Assembly: GCA_016871655.1 (NCBI GenBank)
Contig: VHCR01000096.1
Span: forward strand, 1-5,906
DNA: 5,906 bases
Direction: 5' to 3'
DNA from: Verrucomicrobiota bacterium
Lineage (GTDB): Bacteria; Verrucomicrobiota; Verrucomicrobiia; Chthoniobacterales; UBA6821
In this document: piece by piece, positions 1 to 5,769 of the stretch
Layout of the letters: every line of letters starts with the position of its first letter
How positions within the stretch are numbered: position 1 is the stretch's first letter
Position numbers and translations under genes: made by a program
The notes under the pieces: generated by a model
What the model was told of the DNA's origin: nothing
Databases searched by the model: none
Seen by the model: only the letters and a program-made list of their open reading frames with translations

Positions 1-702
1 ACTTGGGTGAAATGGGTGCCCCGTCGAGGCCCATGGATGGAGCATCTGAAGCACTTCATGGGATTTCCGTTGATCGCAACGAACATTTGGTTGCTCGGCG
101 TTTTAGGAAAACAACATGGCACCGCAGGCATGCTTTTCACCTTGTTGCTCCTTTTATTTTTAGGAATCGCTGCTTGGATCTATGGAATTTTTTGTACTGC
201 TCAAAAAGAAATTAGATGGGGTTCTGTGATGCTGAGTTTTGGAATCGTACTATTCTCGTGTTGGATTTTAATTCCAAAAATTGTTAATGCTGTTACCAAA
301 CCGTCCTCCCTTTCCGAAGAGCAAATGACTTCGCTCTCTGCCGTTGCAAGCGACGAAATTCAATGGATTCCTTACTCCGCAGGACGTCTCGCAGAATTGC
401 GAAGTCAGGGCAAGGCCGTCTTTCTCGACTTCACGGCTGCCTGGTGTTTGACCTGCCAATTTAATGAACGCACCGCGATCAACACACCGGCTGTCAAAAC
501 ACTCTTGCGCGAGCACCACATCGTACCGATGAAAGCTGATTGGACGAATGCCAACCCAGAAATTACAAAAGCATTGCGCGAATTCCATCGCGTCGGCATT
601 CCTTACTACGTCTACTATCCACCGGGTGAGGGGAGTCAGCCGGTAGAATTCTCAGAATTGCTTTTTGAGAATGCTTTAATCAAGGCTTTCTCGCGAGATT
701 AA
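1..702 (+). CDS. DsbD-like thiol:disulfide interchange protein, C-terminal part (5' truncated by window)
   Basis: The frame is open from base 1, so the true start lies upstream; the GTG at 7 is not a credible start because conserved DsbD sequence precedes and spans it. The visible 233 residues begin with RRGPWMEHLKHFMGF, which resembles the stretch before the last helices of the DsbD transmembrane domain. Three hydrophobic segments follow (about residues 22-36, 44-64, 74-92), then a linker and a thioredoxin-like domain from about residue 120. This domain carries FLDFTAAWCLTC (CxxC cysteines at residues 149 and 152) and a cis-proline in GIPYYVYYPP (Pro201). Proteins of this family pass electrons from cytoplasmic thioredoxin across the inner membrane to periplasmic partners; this C-terminal domain would be the periplasmic output module. 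The alpha domain and first helices cannot be seen. A WCPWC thioredoxin encoded at 3142-3585 is a possible client. The next gene starts 9 bases after the stop. The family assignment is strong, the exact subfamily less so. Confidence 0.9.
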   Translation, partial: TWVKWVPRRGPWMEHLKHFMGFPLIATNIWLLGVLGKQHGTAGMLFTLLLLLFLGIAAWIYGIFCTAQKEIRWGSVMLSFGIVLFSCWILIPKIVNAVTKPSSLSEEQMTSLSAVASDEIQWIPYSAGRLAELRSQGKAVFLDFTAAWCLTCQFNERTAINTPAVKTLLREHHIVPMKADWTNANPEITKALREFHRVGIPYYVYYPPGEGSQPVEFSELLFENALIKAFSRD

Positions 703-711
703 AAAATTTTC

Positions 712-1707
712 ATGAAGCAGCAGATAACTTTTTACCTTCCAGAAAGTTGTTTTCCTGCTCCCATATGGGAAAAATCGTGGAAAGAAAAGGCTCCATTTCC
801 TGCGGAGGCCATTATTCCTCCTATTTTTTCCGCTCAAAATTGGATTTATCAAACATGGTTGTTGTTGAACGAAGCAGGCGTTGAATGCGAACTAACTTCT
901 CAAATGCCACAGCAAGGAATCGTGATTGCGTTGAACTCCTCGCTAGAAGTTTTTGAAGAATGGCATCGCCCGATTCCTCCTAATGTTTTTTTTGTCGATA
1001 TTGTCACGCAGCGCTTCGTTCATCCTGCAGCCCATTTTCACCTCGTGCAAAATAAAAAGCGTGCTCATTTTCTTCCTGATTCGCTTTTTGTGCCTCATTG
1101 GCCTCAGCCTCATCTTCTAGCACGCGATCCTGATCGCGGAGATCGTTTTGAAAACGCTTATTTTGTAGGGCAGACATATCAATGTCATCGGGAAATTTTT
1201 TCCTTAGAATGGATTCAAGAAGTCCGTCGCCGTGCTGGAATTTATTTGGAGATGCCTCCGGTAGAATTTTGGCACGATTATCGTCATGCCGATGTTTCGA
1301 TTGCTCTTCGCAATGCGGCAGCGTTGCACCATTTTAATAAGCCGGCCACTAAACTCTACAATGCTTGGCACGCTGGAATCCCTTTTATAGGAGGCAAGGA
1401 GAGTGGTTATCTCTCCGAAGGAACTGTTGAAAAAAATTATCTCCAAGCAAATTCAGCTTCCGAGCTGCTAGCTCAATTGATCCGACTGAAAGAGGATGTC
1501 GCATTGCGAAAAAAATTAGTGGAACAAGGGAGCGCAGCTGCAAAGCGTGTTTCTACAGAAGCTATTTTGAAATACTGGAAATTTTTAGTATCAGAAAAAT
1601 TACCAACTCTCGCAGAAATATTTTCTCAACATTCTCCGCGCGAACGACATCTTTTTTTAATGAGAAAAAAAATGATCAGGCTCGCCAATCGCTATTTTGC
1701 TATTTAA
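712..1707 (+). CDS. Glycosyltransferase-like protein (GT-B-type C-terminal half), acceptor unknown
   Basis: A 331-residue soluble protein with no signal peptide or membrane segment. The C-terminal half has the pattern KPATKLYNAWHAGIPFIGG followed by KESGY (residues 210-233), which resembles the nucleotide-sugar-binding region of GT-B glycosyltransferases, where a conserved Lys and a small-residue loop precede a strand. The middle holds VPHWPQPHLLARDPDRGDRF (residues 127-146), a motif I associate with a poorly characterised glycosyltransferase group found in cyanobacteria and other bacteria; this is recall, not a search. A helical, basic C-terminus (about residues 308-331) follows. The N-terminal half has many His, Pro and aromatic residues. 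The ATG at 712 is the first start after the upstream stop and has no Shine-Dalgarno sequence. Neighbours (DsbD-like protein, PPK2) do not point to a substrate. It could instead be a glycosyltransferase-fold protein with another role. Confidence 0.65.
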   Translation: MKQQITFYLPESCFPAPIWEKSWKEKAPFPAEAIIPPIFSAQNWIYQTWLLLNEAGVECELTSQMPQQGIVIALNSSLEVFEEWHRPIPPNVFFVDIVTQRFVHPAAHFHLVQNKKRAHFLPDSLFVPHWPQPHLLARDPDRGDRFENAYFVGQTYQCHREIFSLEWIQEVRRRAGIYLEMPPVEFWHDYRHADVSIALRNAAALHHFNKPATKLYNAWHAGIPFIGGKESGYLSEGTVEKNYLQANSASELLAQLIRLKEDVALRKKLVEQGSAAAKRVSTEAILKYWKFLVSEKLPTLAEIFSQHSPRERHLFLMRKKMIRLANRYFAI

Positions 1708-1743
1708 ACTCTTCTAATACTTTTCACGAACTCACTTCCATCC

Positions 1744-2469
1744 ATGGCCAAACAACTGATCAACCTTGATAAGCTGGATCAAGACTGCTCGATTACAAAA
1801 GAAGCTTATCTTCGCGAGTTAGAAAAATATCATCTCAATTTGTTAAGCTTACAAATGAAGCTCAAAGAGAATAAGCGCTCGGTGATCATTGTGGTAGAAG
1901 GGCCGGACGCTGCAGGAAAGGGAGGAGCCATTAAACGTGTGACCGAGCCGCTCGACCCTCGCTTAGTCCGTGTCTATTCGATTGTGAAACCAACAACGGA
2001 AGAGTTTGCTCATCATTATTTGTGGCGTTTTTGGAACAAGCTTCCTCCTCATGGAAACCTAACTATTTTTGATCGCTCTTGGTACGGACGCGTTTTAGTG
2101 GAGCGCGTTGAAAAATTTGCGACACAAAAAGAATGGAAGCAAGCTTACCAAGAGATCAATGATTTTGAGCGAACATTGACAGATGGTGGTGCCATTCTCA
2201 TTAAAATTTTTATGATGATCACCAAGGAAGAACAGCTCCGACGTTTTAAAAAGCGTCAAGCAGAGCCACTCAAACATTGGAAGATTAACGAAGAAGATTG
2301 GCGCAATCGTCGCAAGTGGAAACATCATAATGAAGCAGCCTCTGTTATGTTTCAAAAAACATCTACTAAAGTTGCTCCCTGGACCATCATTCCAGCAAAT
2401 TACAAATGGTATGCTCGCGTGAAGTTTGCGAAGACCGTTTGTGAAACAATGGAGAGAGAATTTCGTTAA
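1744..2469 (+). CDS. ppk2: Polyphosphate kinase 2 family protein (single-domain, polyphosphate:nucleotide phosphotransferase)
   Basis: A 241-residue protein matching a single PPK2 domain. It has a Walker A loop GPDAAGKGG (residues 53-61; Lys59 binds phosphate), the family stretch TTEEFAHHYLWRFW (84-97), the Walker B/lid motif DRSWYGRVLVERVE (110-123), a basic lid segment RRFKKRQAEPLKHWK (166-180), and the C-terminal pattern APWTIIPANYKWYARVK (211-227). PPK2 enzymes transfer phosphate between polyphosphate and nucleotides in the cytoplasm. HYLWRFW, DRSWYGRVLVERVE and EEDWRNRRKW resemble the C-terminal half of the two-domain polyphosphate:AMP phosphotransferases (class II), so AMP to ADP conversion is possible. 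Length, however, fits a one-domain enzyme, and class cannot be settled by eye. The Walker A position usually occupied by Trp or Arg (EGWDAAGKGG, EGRDAAGKGG) is Pro here. The start lies 36 bases after the previous stop; the next gene begins 13 bases after this stop, suggesting an operon. Confidence 0.92.
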   Translation: MAKQLINLDKLDQDCSITKEAYLRELEKYHLNLLSLQMKLKENKRSVIIVVEGPDAAGKGGAIKRVTEPLDPRLVRVYSIVKPTTEEFAHHYLWRFWNKLPPHGNLTIFDRSWYGRVLVERVEKFATQKEWKQAYQEINDFERTLTDGGAILIKIFMMITKEEQLRRFKKRQAEPLKHWKINEEDWRNRRKWKHHNEAASVMFQKTSTKVAPWTIIPANYKWYARVKFAKTVCETMEREFR

Positions 2470-2482
2470 CCACTAAATCGAT

Positions 2483-2938
2483 ATGAACAGTAGTAATCGT
2501 TTTAATGTAACATGGTCATCTTGGCTGAATTTTTTTCGGCACTGTTTAATTTTTGCTCTTTCAATGCTAGGAGCCGTTCTGCTGAAAAAAGGTTTTACCT
2601 ATGCTTCGATGACAACGTTATTAGAGGCAGCGCTCCTCTTCGGCCTTGCTGCTGGAGCTTGTCATACATTGATTATCTCAACGGACGTGCGGCTTTTTGT
2701 AGAACGGATAGGCTTTTTCAATATCTTTCTCCACGCAGGATTGCTCTATCTCGTTGCTAAAATTCTTCCTGCATTTGAAATCGATCGCTTTTCTACAGCA
2801 TTTTGGGGGGGAGTCCTCATTAATGTGTTCGCTTGGGCGATGAGTTCCATTTCTATTTTTGCTCCTGTCTTGATGAAAAAAGAGACTCCTGGTGTTAAGC
2901 AGGCGCGTGCCAAGGTGATTGGGACGAAGAAGCCTTAA
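2483..2938 (+). CDS. Small four-helix membrane protein, YvlD / phage-holin-superfamily-IV-like
   Basis: A 151-residue protein with four predicted membrane segments (about residues 15-34, 45-66, 76-94, 104-126) and a basic, probably cytoplasmic C-terminal tail (KKETPGVKQARAKVIGTKKP). Its middle, FFNIFLHAGLLYLVAKILPAFEIDRF then a small-residue helix ending in AWAMSS, resembles the YvlD-like inner-membrane family, in which a long helix pair is followed by a 'LVPGFxVDGF' turn. Despite the holin-related family name, chromosomal members are not shown to lyse cells and their function is largely unknown. There are no phage genes nearby. It starts 13 bases after ppk2 and is probably the last gene of the transcription unit, because a palindromic element begins at its stop codon. 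The family match is made by eye and is moderate. Confidence 0.6.
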   Translation: MNSSNRFNVTWSSWLNFFRHCLIFALSMLGAVLLKKGFTYASMTTLLEAALLFGLAAGACHTLIISTDVRLFVERIGFFNIFLHAGLLYLVAKILPAFEIDRFSTAFWGGVLINVFAWAMSSISIFAPVLMKKETPGVKQARAKVIGTKKP

Positions 2939-3087
2939 GAGGTTATCTTGAAAAAGCTAAAATTGCGCATTACGGCGTCGCTGTGATGCTCGCCTTCGTC
3001 GAGTATTACTTATACACTCCTCGGCTCTGCTTCTCGCTCCTTGTACTGCATCAATTTAATACACTATATTTTCAAAACACCCTCTTA
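2936..3087. repeat. Imperfect ~150-bp palindromic intergenic element
   Basis: The outer arms 2936-2954 and 3069-3087 are inverted copies (16 of 19 bases match, starting with TAAGAGG). The left arm begins at the TAA stop of the upstream gene. Inside, AAATTG at 2960-2965 pairs with CAATTT at 3052-3057, and GAGTAT at 3001-3006 faces ATACACTC at 3012-3019 across the centre near 3010, so several nested dyads share nearly one axis. The core is more GC-rich than its surroundings. The core style (GCGTCGCT... CTCGGCTCTGC... TACTGCATCAATTT) resembles dispersed palindromic intergenic repeats I have seen in unrelated bacteria, but that is recall. As RNA it would fold into a long imperfect hairpin; it may end or stabilise the upstream transcript. 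No poly-T tract follows it. Confidence 0.6.
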
Positions 3088-3120
3088 GAGTATTTTCAAA
3101 AATTCATTGCAATCTTAGAG
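3067..3120. repeat. Two-copy tandem repeat with shared ends upstream of the thioredoxin gene
   Basis: Two adjacent units share both ends. Unit 1 (3067-3090) and unit 2 (3091-3120) each begin with the exact 11-mer TATTTTCAAAA and end with the exact 8-mer TCTTAGAG; the middles differ (5 versus 11 bases). Unit 1 overlaps the right arm of the palindromic element. Unit 2 contains TTGCAA (3107-3112), which with TAGAAC (3130-3135, 17-base spacing) is a weak candidate promoter for the gene starting at 3142. The arrangement could be a pair of regulator sites or a local duplication. Confidence 0.55.
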
Positions 3121-3141
3121 AGCAACTCGTAGAACAAGATA

Positions 3142-3585
3142 ATGAAAACAACAACACGTCTCTTTCTATTTTTCCTAGCATTAATCCTCGTTACTACTTG
3201 CCTCTCTGCTGCTGATCTTTGGATGACTGATTATCCAGCAGCACTCAAAAAAGCATCGAAAGAAAATAAATTGGTTCTCCTCGACTTCACAGGAAGTGAT
3301 TGGTGTCCATGGTGCATGAAGTTGGACAAAGAACTTTTTTCTCAACCAGCATTTGAAAAATATGCTGAAAAAAATTTAGTCCTTGTCCTCGTTGATTTCC
3401 CTCAAGGAAAAAAGAAATCGGAACAATCTGAGGCTCTCAAACAACAAAATCAAGAGCTGCAAACAAAATTCAAAATAGAAGGATACCCAACGTTGATTTT
3501 GCTAGATGCTCAAGGCAAACAGTTGAAGAGTTCAAACTATTTATCGGGCGGCCCAGAGGCTTTTGTGAAATGGGTAGGAAAGTAA
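3142..3585 (+). CDS. Secreted thioredoxin-family protein with WCPWC active site
   Basis: A 147-residue protein with an N-terminal signal peptide (basic MKTTTR, hydrophobic core LFLFFLALILV, then TTCLSAAD), probably cleaved near residues 22-24. The Cys at 20 is not in a good lipobox, so a soluble periplasmic protein is favoured. The mature part is one thioredoxin fold: KLVLLDFTGSDWCPWC with redox cysteines at 55 and 58, a strand LVLVLVDFP (79-87), a Lys/Gln-rich helix (about 90-111), and a cis-Pro in EGYPTLILLD (Pro116). The DFTGSDWCPWC pattern is common in small exported thioredoxins of Verrucomicrobiota and Planctomycetota (recall). Such proteins reduce or isomerise protein disulfides in the periplasm and need an electron donor, which the DsbD-like protein at 1-702 could supply; the pairing is inferred. 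The ATG lacks a close Shine-Dalgarno; GAGAG at 3118-3122 is too distant. The gene converges on the lipoprotein gene with 28 bases between stops. Confidence 0.88.
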   Translation: MKTTTRLFLFFLALILVTTCLSAADLWMTDYPAALKKASKENKLVLLDFTGSDWCPWCMKLDKELFSQPAFEKYAEKNLVLVLVDFPQGKKKSEQSEALKQQNQELQTKFKIEGYPTLILLDAQGKQLKSSNYLSGGPEAFVKWVGK

Positions 3586-3613
3586 GAATTCCTTGTGGCT
3601 AATTTCTTGCATT

Positions 3614-4156
3614 TTACTTCCCTTGCCACGTCACATTTCCAATTTTTGTCCACACCACAGAACCCTCGGAAGGAAGGAGTGCTTGTTGTTGCAAGCGCTC
3701 GCGGATTGCTTGTCGGAGTAATTTAGAATCGAGATGGTAGGCTGACTCATTTAATTGCAATTGTGTGATGCGAATTCTTCTTGGAGCGACATCTTCAATG
3801 GACGCAGGTCCTGGGGCAATCACTTCGTAATGAAAAAGAATATACTTTCCTTGATAGCGAGGATCGGAAGAGAGCGATTGCAGTGTCAGTATTTTTAAGT
3901 TATCAACGCGTGAAATCCATCCTTCAAATTGCCATGGATTTTTTTCATTTTTGTCCTTATCACAGCAACTCACATGATAATAAAGATTACTTTCAGGGGT
4001 CACTGTTGCCTGAAGGATTTTTCCGTTTTTATCCTGCGTTGTCCAAATGCCTACAAGAGCCGTGTTGATTTGGCTTGCAGGCTTGCTCGGAGCATTATCG
4101 TAGAGACAGCTGGAAAGCAGGAGTGTGAGTGGAAGGAGTAACAGAAAAAATTTCAT
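3614..4156 (-). CDS. Predicted lipoprotein of unknown function
   Basis: A 180-residue protein with a lipoprotein signal peptide: MKFF, a Leu-rich core, and the lipobox LSSC with lipidated Cys17. The residue after Cys is Leu, with Tyr-Asp next, so nothing retains it clearly in the inner membrane. The mature part begins with a flexible Ser/Pro/Lys stretch, then LVGIWTTQDKNGKILQATV (34-52), reminiscent of small beta-rich domains that open with 'xGxW' and a strand pair. A vicinal Cys pair, CC, sits at 64-65 next to a charged loop DKDKNEKN, and a Gln/Arg-rich helix lies near 143-162. I do not recognise a named family. The gene lies downstream of glgC on the same strand, separated by a 209-base gap holding an inverted-repeat element, so co-transcription with glgC is uncertain. 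No Shine-Dalgarno precedes the ATG. Confidence 0.75.
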   Translation of the reverse strand: MKFFLLLLPLTLLLSSCLYDNAPSKPASQINTALVGIWTTQDKNGKILQATVTPESNLYYHVSCCDKDKNEKNPWQFEGWISRVDNLKILTLQSLSSDPRYQGKYILFHYEVIAPGPASIEDVAPRRIRITQLQLNESAYHLDSKLLRQAIRERLQQQALLPSEGSVVWTKIGNVTWQGK

Positions 4157-4166
4157 AAAGTGTAAG

Positions 4167-4204
4167 AAAAAAAATTCACAGGGATGAAAGCGATAGAAGG
4201 GATG
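4167..4204 (-). terminator. Possible terminator-like end for glgC transcripts
   Basis: On the minus strand the distal arm of the 35-base inverted repeat runs into eight consecutive T residues (positions 4174 down to 4167), so glgC RNA would form a long stem followed by a U tract. The 126-base loop is far larger than in ordinary intrinsic terminators, and five of the Ts belong to the stem, so function is uncertain. Confidence 0.3.
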
Positions 4205-4365
4205 TTTAAAAGGTGGTAAGGCAAATGAGGCCTACGGCAATAATCAAAAATTTTTCGAATCAATTCAATTCATATCAAATTATGTTTTCGTTTCACTTTG
4301 GGATTTTTCCTATAGCCTATCATCTCTCTTCATTCCTTCCATCGCTTTCATCCCTGTGAATTTTT
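4170..4365. repeat. 35-bp inverted repeats flanking a 126-bp core (MITE-like or long hairpin)
   Basis: The left arm 4170-4204 and right arm 4331-4365 are reverse complements with 33 of 35 positions matching; both carry TTCACAGGGATGAAAGCGAT. The core (4205-4330) is AT-rich with no credible coding frame. The right arm ends exactly one base before the glgC stop codon (4366-4368, minus strand), and the left arm lies 13 bases from the lipoprotein start. Terminal inverted repeats around a short non-coding core are typical of miniature transposable elements, but I see no clear target-site duplication, so an evolved long hairpin is the alternative. Confidence 0.7.
4240..4268 (-). promoter_or_regulatory. 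Weak candidate promoter for the lipoprotein gene
   Basis: On the minus strand, TTGAAT (4263-4268) and GATTAT (4240-4245) are spaced by 17 bases and each match the sigma-70 consensus at four of six positions. They lie within the core of the inverted-repeat element, so transcription from here would include only one arm and avoid the hairpin. The region is AT-rich, so a chance match is quite possible. Confidence 0.25.
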
Positions 4366-5658
4366 CTAAATCACCGTTCCCGAAGGAATGATGGCATTTT
4401 TTAAAATAATAACAATACCATCTCGAACCTCATAGCCAGGACCTTTGTAGTCGTTTGTTTTTCCTTGAGGAGTGATTGTGACATGGTCTCCGATCCTAGC
4501 ATTTTTATCAATGATCGCATCTTCGATATTACAATGAGAGCCGATGCCAAGCGGATAGAGGCTTTCAGATGGTTCTTGATATTCTGATTCATAAAAATCG
4601 GCCCCCATCATGATCGTATTTTTAAGCGAAGTGCCAGGACGAATAATGCTTCGAATGCCAATTACCGAACGCTCGATTTGAGCGCCATGAATCCTACAGC
4701 CATCAGAAATAATAGCACGACGGATTAAGGCTTCTTCAATGATGCTCGTTGGCAAAAAGTGAGTATGCGTGTAGATAGGAGCTCCTGGAGCATAAAAGCT
4801 ATAAGGAGGGGAGGAATCTGTCAGCTGAAGATTCGCATTAAAAAAAGAACGAATGGTTCCGATGTCTTCCCAATAACCACGAAAAATAAAAGCTCTGACA
4901 TCGTGAGTCGTGATTGCTGCTGGAATCACATTTTTTCCAAAGTCAGGAAATTGATTGTCCAAACAATCAAGAAGCACCTTCCTATTAAAAACATAAATTC
5001 CCATCGATGCTAAGTAGAGTGTTTCCTCTAATTTTTCTTGGAGCTGTGTTAGCAAAGAGGGTTTAATTTTTAATTCTTTTAATATCGAAGGTTCTTTTGG
5101 CTTTTCCACAAAGCGAGTGATGCGCAAGGAGGCATCTGTTTCCATGATCCCAAACTGCGGAGCAGCTGCATGATTCACGGGAATGCAAGCGATAGTCAGA
5201 TCAGCACCAGTTTCTTGATGTTGTCGTAGGATTGCTTGATAATCCATGCGATAAAGTTGATCGCCACTAAGAATGATAAAGTAATCATAATCTCGCTCTA
5301 AAAACGTGCAAAGATTTTGACGAACGGCGTCAGCAGTTCCCTGATACCAATGAGCGCCAGTGGGCGTTTGCTGGGCAGCTAGAACTTCTACAAAACTCCC
5401 ATGAAAAGAGTCGAATTTGTATGTTTCGTTGATATGACGATGGAGAGAACGGCTATTGAATTGCGTTAAAACATAAATGGCATGAATGTCAGAATTCAAG
5501 CAGTTGCTGATAGGGATATCAACTAAACGATATTTTCCGCCAATGGGAACGGCCGGCTTAGCGCGATCTCGCGTAAGCGGAAAAAGACGTGTTCCTGCAC
5601 CTCCCCCCATGATGATGGCACCGATTCTAGAAAGTGATAAAATGGTTTTTGTTTCCAT
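4366..5658 (-). CDS. glgC: Glucose-1-phosphate adenylyltransferase (ADP-glucose pyrophosphorylase)
   Basis: A full-length 430-residue enzyme that makes ADP-glucose from ATP and glucose-1-phosphate, the committed step of bacterial glycogen synthesis, in the cytoplasm. The N-terminal nucleotidyltransferase domain shows GGGAGTRLFPLT (18-29), KPAVPIGGKYRLVDIP (34-49), WYQGTADAV (104-112), the metal-binding aspartate in SGDQLYRMDY (Asp133), the sugar-phosphate-binding FVEKP (Lys187) and GYWEDIGT (Asp266). The C-terminal part is a left-handed beta-helix ending in LKNAIIPSGTVI. Length and motifs such as SPPYSFYAPGAPIYT, AIIDKNARIG and IVIILKNA resemble cyanobacterial and plant enzymes more than the Escherichia coli type. 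The start MET-KTILSLS precedes the conserved GAIIMGGG by the usual short leader; no Shine-Dalgarno is present. It is divergent from glmS. No other glycogen gene lies in the window. Confidence 0.96.
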   Translation of the reverse strand: METKTILSLSRIGAIIMGGGAGTRLFPLTRDRAKPAVPIGGKYRLVDIPISNCLNSDIHAIYVLTQFNSRSLHRHINETYKFDSFHGSFVEVLAAQQTPTGAHWYQGTADAVRQNLCTFLERDYDYFIILSGDQLYRMDYQAILRQHQETGADLTIACIPVNHAAAPQFGIMETDASLRITRFVEKPKEPSILKELKIKPSLLTQLQEKLEETLYLASMGIYVFNRKVLLDCLDNQFPDFGKNVIPAAITTHDVRAFIFRGYWEDIGTIRSFFNANLQLTDSSPPYSFYAPGAPIYTHTHFLPTSIIEEALIRRAIISDGCRIHGAQIERSVIGIRSIIRPGTSLKNTIMMGADFYESEYQEPSESLYPLGIGSHCNIEDAIIDKNARIGDHVTITPQGKTNDYKGPGYEVRDGIVIILKNAIIPSGTVI

Positions 5659-5724
5659 TAGGTTTTATTGAACTATCGAATATTTCATTGCGAAAAGTTT
5701 GAATGCAACTAAAATCCAGACCTC

Positions 5725-5752
5725 TTGTAATAAAAGTATTTTAACCTATAAC
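5725..5752 (+). promoter_or_regulatory. Candidate sigma-70-type promoter for glmS
   Basis: TTGTAA (5725-5730) and TATAAC (5747-5752) are separated by 16 bases; the -10 matches consensus at five of six positions and the -35 at four of six. Transcription would start near 5759, giving a leader of only about 11 bases before the glmS ATG. The 111-base gap between the divergent glgC and glmS starts must also hold the glgC promoter; on the minus strand I see only a weak TTGCAT (5700-5705) with no good -10 partner. Confidence 0.5.
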
Positions 5753-5769
5753 CTGTAGCCTTAGAGCTT

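Noticed and set aside
7..9. GTG at 7 as the start of the first gene
   Set aside because: Conserved DsbD-type sequence lies around and before it, and the frame is open to base 1; a start here would remove most of the membrane domain.
2095..2355. Minus-strand open frame of 86 codons inside ppk2
   Set aside because: It is fully opposite a strongly conserved enzyme and has no recognisable domain; it is a shadow frame.
2483..2938. Prophage or lysis function suggested by the holin-like membrane protein
   Set aside because: No phage structural, lysin or integrase genes are near; chromosomal YvlD-like proteins commonly carry this family label without phage origin.
2986..3132. Small frame of 48 codons starting MLAFVEYYLYTPRLC in the gap before the thioredoxin gene
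   Set aside because: It runs across the palindromic element and the tandem repeat, has no ribosome binding site, and its composition follows from the repeat sequence rather than from coding constraint.
3577..3621. Short inverted repeat GGAAAGTAA / TTACTTCC between the convergent genes
   Set aside because: Both genes end in Gly-Lys-stop, so the dyad arises from similar terminal codons; there is a bulge, a long loop and no T tract, so it is not a convincing bidirectional terminator.
3781..4068. Plus-strand open frame of 95 codons opposite the lipoprotein gene
   Set aside because: The minus-strand frame has a clear lipoprotein signal peptide and spans the whole interval; the plus frame shows no signal, domain or start context.
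4759..5013. Plus-strand open frame of 84 codons opposite glgC
   Set aside because: It overlaps well-conserved glgC motifs on the other strand and lacks protein-like features.
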